From contig DKER01000207.1 of the NCBI GenBank assembly GCA_002452555.1, positions 1 to 6,460 of the forward strand: a stretch of DNA of 6,460 nt, written 5' to 3'. A program made the position numbers and the translations under genes. Positions 1 to 5,700 of the stretch are shown here, piece after piece. Under the pieces are notes generated by a model. That model was given only the letters and a program-made list of their open reading frames with translations. It searched no databases and was not told the origin of the DNA. Each line of letters begins with the position of its first letter. Within the stretch, counting starts at the first letter, position 1. This DNA is from Fidelibacterota bacterium UBA6817. GTDB taxonomy: Bacteria > Fidelibacterota > Fidelibacteria > Fidelibacterales > Fidelibacteraceae.

Positions 1-1
1 A

Positions 2-1222
2 TCAGCTATGGCTAATTATGAATTGGGTAAACTGGAAAAACCCATTGCAGATGCCATAATTCAGGCCAGTGATGAGATCATTGACGGAAGCCACCATGAT
101 GCTTTTGTTGTGGATGTTTACCAGGGCGGAGCCGGAACCAGCACTAATATGAACGCCAATGAGGTCATTGCCAACAGGGCTCTTGAACTTCTGGGACATG
201 AACGGGGCGAATACGAATTCTGTCACCCCAATAACCATGTTAATCTCAGCCAAAGCACAAACGATGTCTACCCCACTGCCCTCCGAATTGCCCTTCGTTT
301 CAGTCTTCAACTTTTGATCCGGGCTATGAAACAATTGTCTAAATCCTTTGATGCCAAAAGCAAAGAGTTCAAGGATATTATTAAAATGGGACGCACCCAG
401 CTTCAGGACGCTGTTCCCATGACTCTAGGACAGGAATTTTCAACCTTTTCCATTATGATTGACGAAGATATCGAAAGGGTTAAGGAACTGGATAAACTGC
501 TTGAAGAGATCAATATGGGAGCCACTGCCATTGGGACCGGTCTCAATGCGGATCCTGCTTATACCGAATCCGTCCGCAAACATCTGGAAATTATTACCGG
601 AAAAAAAATGACGACTGCCGTGAACCTTGTTGAAGCCACTCAAGATACAGGTGCTTATGTTCAGGTGAGCGGTGTTCTGAAACGGGTAGCAACAAAACTG
701 AATAAAATCTGCAATGATCTTCGTCTTCTTTCGTCAGGTCCGAGAGCCGGATTAAATGAAATAAACCTGCCGCCGGCTCAACCGGGAAGTTCCATTATGC
801 CCGGAAAAGTTAATCCGGTTATACCCGAAGTGGTTAATCAGGTCGCTTTTGAAGTGATCGGCAATGATGTAACAATTACATTGGCTGCCGGAGCCGGACA
901 GTTGCAGCTGAATGTTATGGAACCGATTATTGCATGGTCTCTATTTAAAAATATCAGTCACCTTCGTCAGGCATGTATTGTTCTCGCTGAACGGACCGTG
1001 CGGAAAATCAGTGCCAATCCTGAGGTAACCCAGCGATATGTGGAACGAAGTATTGGCATAGTTACCGCTCTTCTCCCTCACCTGGGTTACGAAATGTGCT
1101 CTGTCATTGCAAAAGAAGCCCTTGAACATAATAAAAGTATCCGGGAAATCGTTCTTGAAAAAAAACTCATGTCGGAGGATAAACTGGATGAATTCCTGAA
1201 ACCGGAGAATATGATACGATGA
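2..1222 (+). CDS. aspA: Aspartate ammonia-lyase (aspartase), 5'-truncated by the window edge
   Basis: Aspartase reversibly deaminates L-aspartate to fumarate and ammonia as a cytosolic homotetramer of the aspartase/fumarase superfamily. The frame is open to the left edge. The first ATG, at 8, falls at the internal Met of the E. coli AspA stretch AAAMANKEL (recalled), so about 60 N-terminal residues lie outside the window and 8 should not be taken as the start. Counting from that Met, substrate-site motifs are GAGTSTNMN (residues 41-49), QSTNDVYPT (82-90), GRTQLQDAVP (128-137) and the superfamily signature GSSIMPGKVN (260-269). The expected catalytic-base Ser of the mobile loop is encoded at 788-790. 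GRTQ, rather than the GRTH usual in class II fumarase, and GEYEF plus LRLLSSGPRAGLNEINLP favour aspartase over fumarase. The protein ends at ENMIR, lacking the roughly 20-residue tail of E. coli AspA, as some family members do. Its last codons overlap birA. Confidence 0.95.
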   Translation, partial: SAMANYELGKLEKPIADAIIQASDEIIDGSHHDAFVVDVYQGGAGTSTNMNANEVIANRALELLGHERGEYEFCHPNNHVNLSQSTNDVYPTALRIALRFSLQLLIRAMKQLSKSFDAKSKEFKDIIKMGRTQLQDAVPMTLGQEFSTFSIMIDEDIERVKELDKLLEEINMGATAIGTGLNADPAYTESVRKHLEIITGKKMTTAVNLVEATQDTGAYVQVSGVLKRVATKLNKICNDLRLLSSGPRAGLNEINLPPAQPGSSIMPGKVNPVIPEVVNQVAFEVIGNDVTITLAAGAGQLQLNVMEPIIAWSLFKNISHLRQACIVLAERTVRKISANPEVTQRYVERSIGIVTALLPHLGYEMCSVIAKEALEHNKSIREIVLEKKLMSEDKLDEFLKPENMIR

Positions 1223-1998
1223 CACAAACAACTTTACCAAACTCACTGGCGATATCAGAACATCCTCACCGCCTTATAGCCAAACGTGTTTTTAAGACTG
1301 AAGAAACCACATCAACCAACGAAATCATGTTGAAGGATCCAAACAAGATTTTCCAATCCGGAGATGTTTTATGGTCTCTTAAACAAAATGAGGGAAGAGG
1401 CCGCTACCAGAGGACATGGATATCCAACAAAGGAGGACTTTATTTCTCATTATTATTTGAGGATATTACGTCATTGACAGCTTTTTTCCCTTTCATTCTT
1501 TTAATTGCGCTGGCTATCCGCAACAATCTTGCCGAAAAAACACACGATGATTTTTTCACAATCAAATGGCCGAATGATATTTATGCTGACCATCATAAGA
1601 TTGGAGGAATCCTGGTCCAGAGCCAGACAATATTGAATAAAACCCGCGCAGTTGCAGGTGTTGGCATTAATATCAACAATACGATTCAATCCGTAAGAAA
1701 TTTACGAAATCCGGCTGTATCACTCTATGAACTGACCGGAGATGAGACAGATTTAAATGTTTTTTTTAAAGCACTCCTGGACAAGACAGATGAATACTAC
1801 AGGGATTTCATTCACGGGAAATTCCCTGAGTATTTGCCAATTCTGAACCAACATCTTTACAGCCGGAATGAACCGACAATTTTTTCAATCGGGAACAGTC
1901 AACGAATTGTAACGCCCAAAGAATTCACAAAGGATGGCCATATCGTCTGTGACGAAGGCGGCGAATCTGCCATCTTTGTCATGGGAGAATTCATCTGA
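1219..1998 (+). CDS. birA: Biotin--[biotin carboxyl-carrier protein] ligase, monofunctional
   Basis: The enzyme activates biotin with ATP to biotinyl-5'-AMP and transfers it to the carrier lysine of biotin-dependent carboxylases. The 259 residues contain the catalytic core: TTSTNE (30-35), the biotin/adenylate loop GRGRYQRTW (59-67; E. coli GRGRRGRKW), KWPNDIY (116-122) with the conserved Lys, KIGGILVQ (127-134) and GVGININ (147-153). A divergent small C-terminal domain follows from about 215. There is no N-terminal winged-helix domain; the catalytic core begins within about 25 residues of the start, so this is a class I ligase not expected to repress transcription. The ATG at 1219 overlaps the aspA stop in ATGA, with a GGAG at 1204-1207 eleven bases upstream, which supports translational coupling. 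The functional link to aspartase is unclear; linkage may be incidental. Confidence 0.93.
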   Translation: MTQTTLPNSLAISEHPHRLIAKRVFKTEETTSTNEIMLKDPNKIFQSGDVLWSLKQNEGRGRYQRTWISNKGGLYFSLLFEDITSLTAFFPFILLIALAIRNNLAEKTHDDFFTIKWPNDIYADHHKIGGILVQSQTILNKTRAVAGVGININNTIQSVRNLRNPAVSLYELTGDETDLNVFFKALLDKTDEYYRDFIHGKFPEYLPILNQHLYSRNEPTIFSIGNSQRIVTPKEFTKDGHIVCDEGGESAIFVMGEFI

Positions 1999-2003
1999 CA
2001 TAA

Positions 2004-2029
2004 AAAAGCCTGATATTCATCAGGCTTTT
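2004..2029. terminator. Bidirectional intrinsic terminator between convergent genes
   Basis: A perfect 11-bp inverted repeat, AAAAGCCTGAT / ATCAGGCTTTT (2004-2014 and 2019-2029), encloses a 4-base ATTC loop. It begins 5 bases after the birA stop and ends 22 bases before the stop of the minus-strand gene. Read on the plus strand the stem ends in four T. Read on the minus strand it runs into six T (complement of 2002-2007), so it should work better for the outer-membrane protein gene while still serving birA. Confidence 0.88.
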
Positions 2030-2051
2030 ACAGAACAGATTTAACAACAGT

Positions 2052-2567
2052 TTAAAAATAATACATAACACCGCCGGCAAGATTACTGCCTGTACCAAGA
2101 TTAAGTTCAGCCATTAAATTCAAGTTATCACGGAAAGCAATTTCTGTTCCCACGAATAACCTGCTTCCGATAAACCGGCCGCCGCTGAACAGATCCCAGT
2201 CAAAACCGCCGTACAAATCAAATTTCTCATTCAGGGGTTTAGATGCGGTAAGTGTCAAATCAAGACCGATACCGCTTGAAAAATGAGCTCCTCCGCTGAC
2301 TGACCAGGTATATTTTTTCTGATGAAACAAGTATTCAGCGAGAACACCTGCATAAACATCGTTACCTAAAGCTAGTCGGGCACCTAAATCCAGATTCTCT
2401 TTAAATCCGTATTTTCCCAGAGCAAACAATGCACTGTTTCCACCTAATGCCAGTCCCCCGCTCACGGAAATTTCACCGGGATCCATAACTTGAGCGTTAT
2501 TAAACACTTGTCCATACAATCCCGTAGTCATAACAATCATCATCAGCAACACGATCCCTTTTTTCAT
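2052..2567 (-). CDS. Predicted secreted outer-membrane beta-barrel protein, unknown function
   Basis: The 171-residue product starts with a typical signal peptide: Lys-Lys at 2-3, a hydrophobic core from about 5 to 13, and a probable signal peptidase I site after LYG (residue 19). There is no lipobox cysteine. The mature part is rich in Gly, Leu and aromatic residues in alternating amphipathic strands (for example ISVSGGLALGG, LDLGARLALG, YTWSVSGGAHF, LDLTLTAS, FDLYGGFDWDLF, RLFVGTEIAF, LNLMAELNLG). It ends in GGVMYYF, and a C-terminal Phe is the usual signal for outer-membrane barrel assembly. Size and repeats suit a barrel of about 8 to 10 strands. I recognise no specific family and infer no substrate. 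The start is well supported by AGGAG five bases before the ATG. The gene lies 134 bp downstream of the large fusion gene on the same strand and ends at the shared hairpin. Confidence 0.8.
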   Translation of the reverse strand: MKKGIVLLMMIVMTTGLYGQVFNNAQVMDPGEISVSGGLALGGNSALFALGKYGFKENLDLGARLALGNDVYAGVLAEYLFHQKKYTWSVSGGAHFSSGIGLDLTLTASKPLNEKFDLYGGFDWDLFSGGRFIGSRLFVGTEIAFRDNLNLMAELNLGTGSNLAGGVMYYF

Positions 2568-2572
2568 GGTTA

Positions 2573-2577
2573 CTCCT
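2573..2577 (-). promoter_or_regulatory. Ribosome binding site of the outer-membrane protein gene
   Basis: CTCCT on the plus strand reads AGGAG on the coding strand, five bases before the ATG at 2567-2565. This is near-ideal Shine-Dalgarno spacing and fixes the start just ahead of the signal peptide. Confidence 0.8.
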
Positions 2578-2622
2578 GCATTATTTAAGATAAAATTAAT
2601 ACATATGGGTAATAAGAGTACT

Positions 2623-2650
2623 ATAATATTTATTTAAAAATAATTCTGAA
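2623..2650 (-). promoter_or_regulatory. Candidate sigma-70-like promoter for the outer-membrane protein gene
   Basis: On the minus strand, TTCAGA (2650-2645, four of six matches to TTGACA) is followed after 16 bases by TATTAT (2628-2623, five of six matches to TATAAT). The tract is very AT-rich, so chance matches are likely. Transcription would start about 50 bases before the ATG. The -35-like hexamer lies inside the 7-bp tandem repeat. If the organism uses a Bacteroidetes-type sigma factor, these hexamers would not apply. Confidence 0.25.
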
Positions 2651-2666
2651 TTCTGAATTCTGAATT
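2642..2666. repeat. Short tandem repeat, 3.6 copies of the 7-mer AATTCTG
   Basis: Three perfect AATTCTG units (2642-2648, 2649-2655, 2656-2662) are followed by a partial AATT (2663-2666). Each junction makes a GAATTC palindrome, so the tract can also fold into weak 5-bp AT-rich hairpins. It lies in the 134-bp gap between the fusion gene stop and the outer-membrane protein gene, just before a T-run on the minus strand, so it might contribute to a weak terminator. It is short enough to vary by replication slippage. Confidence 0.85.
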
Positions 2667-2701
2667 GGAGGAAGAATGAAGAATTTTGCGTCAGAGGCTT
2701 G

Positions 2702-5700
2702 TTAGCCATTCTCCCCCGTCAAGCGTGCAACAGCGAGGAGATGAGCCTGAATCAGGTTACGGGATGCGGGTTTTAGAGCTGTTTCTTCAAGCTTGATGAT
2801 CTGCTGCACATCACGGATAACCCGAAGAACATCAACGGGAATTTCAGTATTCCTTACAGCGACATGGCGGAGCATACGAACGGCTTCCAGGAGAAGCATT
2901 TTGAGCCGGTCATCATCCTGGGCTGCCGGCATTTTTACAACCTGTCTGAAAAGTGTTCCAACAGATCCGGCTGCAGGGATATCTATTCCCCCATCCGGAA
3001 AAATACCGGCCAGAACATTCAGGGCAAACGCCAGTTCATTAAAACTATAGATCTTTTCCAGAACACTTTCCGAAACAATATCCCAGATTGCATTTCTGTG
3101 AATGGCAATTTGCTGCGGTTTTTCAAGTTCCAAAAACACTTTTTCTATCCAGGATGCTGACGGCACCTGTTCAAGATAGGCAACAAATTCATCTTTATGG
3201 TGATTGAACAACCCGGGTTGAAGCAGGACAGCCAATTCAGGCGTAAAGGCATACAAAACTTTCGGATCAATCTTTCCATTTTTCATAATATCCTGAACCG
3301 GGAGTCCAAAACTTCGTAATATTTCACTCTGAAGAAGGGGAACAAAATCCCGGATCAGTTGAATATCTTCTTCAAGGGCAGCAAAAGCAGAATTTCCGGG
3401 AGGAAAAGCAGCAGAAGCTTCCTTTATGATCTGTTGTTCCGGATCGTGATATAAACGGAGAGTTTTTAATATATCGATACAGGGTAACTGACATAAAACT
3501 CTGTCCTGCAGAATATTATACCCTTCCCCTTTCCAGCGGGAATCTTCTGCAAATTGCCGCATTGCTCTGAACAAGCCGGTAGACAATTGATTCACTCCGG
3601 TCATGACAGTCTGACTTCGTTGGTGCCCAATAGCCCGGAGCATGCTTCCGCTGTCGGACATGGGTATGATCCGTGCAAAGCGCTGGAGAAGTTCTCCTCC
3701 CTCCTGCGGACTTACAGGTCTGATGGTAGGTCTGTCTCGCAGTGTGGGAACAATCCGCGATAAGAAATAACTGACGAGATGAAGCCCGGTAAGATCTTCC
3801 TGACGGCCATACAGGATCTGTCTGAAGTTTTGCGTATGAATATGAATAAAGTGATCCATGGCTTCATCCGAAGAATAACCGTACAGCGATTCGATCATTT
3901 GCCGGCGCTGCATTACAGATCGGTTCCGGGTTCCCTGGAATGTATCATTCATTCTCCTGACCTGTCCTGCATGAACAGCTGATGATAGAATCAAATGATA
4001 TAACAAGCCCGTTCTTTCCCCAATATCCAAAAAGCGGATCTGTTCACTGACTGTGCTCTGGAAAGTTCTGAATTCCCACCCCTGCCAAATGCCCCGAAGG
4101 TAAAACCGGGCACTGTTGAGTTGCCTTTTCAGCGGTCCTTCAGGAAAATGACGTAACCCTTCATTCGTACAAACCGGTTTCCCGGCCAGCGGATCATAAT
4201 ATCCTCCCTGTCGCTGCATGGGTTCGCCGCTTCCCAGTTTTACCCGCACATCAGCCGCAAGTCCCCGTGTAGCAAGCCATTCTTTAATATCCACTCTGGC
4301 CCGCTGATAAAGGACCTGGCTTCCGGGTTGGCCTACCTGCTGACTCAAATCTGAACCGGCAATAAAAAATTCACAAATCATTTCTTTGAACCGGTCCTGT
4401 TCTGACTGTTCTACTCTTCGTGTTCTCAATGCATAGGACCAAATCTCATCAAGATACTGGTTAATACTTTTAACGCGCTCCATTTCTTCAAAAAGAGGAA
4501 TAATCCATACAGGCGGAATTTGATCACCTGTTTTTCTGTTGAGCGTTTCTCTTTGCTGGAGAAATTTGCGATCCAGATTGACAAAAGCCCGGGGTGTGTC
4601 GCTCATGCTGACCTGGAGAGCAGGTACCATACGGGGTTGCCCTGTTTTTTGTGCCAGCGAGTTTATTTCACAAATATTGAACACTGTCGTATCAATAGCG
4701 AACTGGTCTCTGTCAAGAATCTGTTTCTGATGAATTCTCGGCGTGAGGGCTACCCGTTTAACGGCGCTGCGGTATTTGACAAAGGGCATGGCTACGGCCG
4801 GGTCATCCAGTCGGCCTGCAATACTGGGAATAAACCCGTGAATTGTTTTCCGAAGCACTTTATTCAACGTAAAATAGTATTCCAGCCAGAATCGGCGTTC
4901 TTCACGGAGTTTTTTCATCTGACGTTCCAATTTATCGTTGTGCTGCCAGATTTTTCGTACCGGATCACCGGCCAGTCCTACTTTCCCCAAAACCTTTTTA
5001 AATGAAGAAGGATTCATCAGGTCGTAAGGCATCAGGGATTGATAACGTGCTGCCAGTTCAACCGTAAGATCCGTAATTCTGTTAAGAAGTTTCCAGAAAT
5101 TTTTATTGGTATCACTCAGTTTGAGTACTTTTTTCAAAAGATCGTCATCCGGAATAAAAGACGGATCAATCTTCCGGGCGTGCAACAGTAAATCAGCCAT
5201 TCTTTGAACATCATACAGGAGAATAGAAGCTGCCAGCCTGTGTCCCTGACCGCTTGGACGTGAACTGCCGTCCCAGTCGCTCCAGAAAGAGAGTAATAAC
5301 GGAGGCGTATCAACGCCATAATTAATTTGAGCCCACTCTTCCGCATTCTGCCACGCCTGAATATCCAATATGAGTTCAAAAGCTTCATCAGCTGATGAGA
5401 TTGCCGTGTTTTCGCCTAAAAATTCATGAGTCAGTTCTTTGCTGATTTTTGCAGGTAATTCTTTGGGAATTGCTTCGCCGTTACTTATCAGTTCAATTAA
5501 AAGGCGAAAAGCCCTTTCAACGGGAAGAGCATGAATTTGCGTGGGATGAACAGTCCGGTCAAACATCCGGAATTTAAATCTTTCGACACGGTCCGATTCT
5601 TCTTCTTTATAAAATTCTTTTAACAGTTGCCCGGCAATCGTCTGCGATTTTTCAGATCGGATCCAGAGCATTCTTGCCTGATTCAATTGACAGGCGTCTT

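Noticed and set aside
2..1222. Class II fumarase (fumC) as an alternative to aspartase.
   Set aside because: The GSSIMPGKVN signature is shared by both, but GRTQLQDAVPMTLGQEF and the block before the signature match recalled AspA sequence rather than the fumarase GRTHLQDATP form.
941..1246. Minus-strand ORF of 101 codons across the end of aspA and start of birA.
   Set aside because: It is antisense to conserved aspartase sequence and has no recognisable protein features. The minus-strand ORFs at 2-334, 440-643 and 1501-1689 are likewise shadows.
2642..2666. CRISPR array or attachment site suggested by the short repeated units.
   Set aside because: The units are 7 bp with no spacers, and there are no cas, integrase or tRNA genes nearby. 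It is a simple tandem repeat.
2676..2705. Nine-codon plus-strand ORF (MKNFASEAC) preceded by GGAGGA, ending at TAG over the fusion gene stop.
   Set aside because: The ribosome-binding-like site is good, but the ORF is tiny, has no plus-strand promoter or partner gene, and sits antisense in the intergenic gap. Chance is the better explanation.
4520..5005. 161-codon plus-strand ORF opposite the PEPC-like domain, rich in Cys and Phe.
   Set aside because: It lies fully antisense to a long frame with recognisable motifs, shows no family features, and looks like a shadow of the coding strand. The other plus-strand ORFs between 2793 and 5809 were rejected for the same reason.
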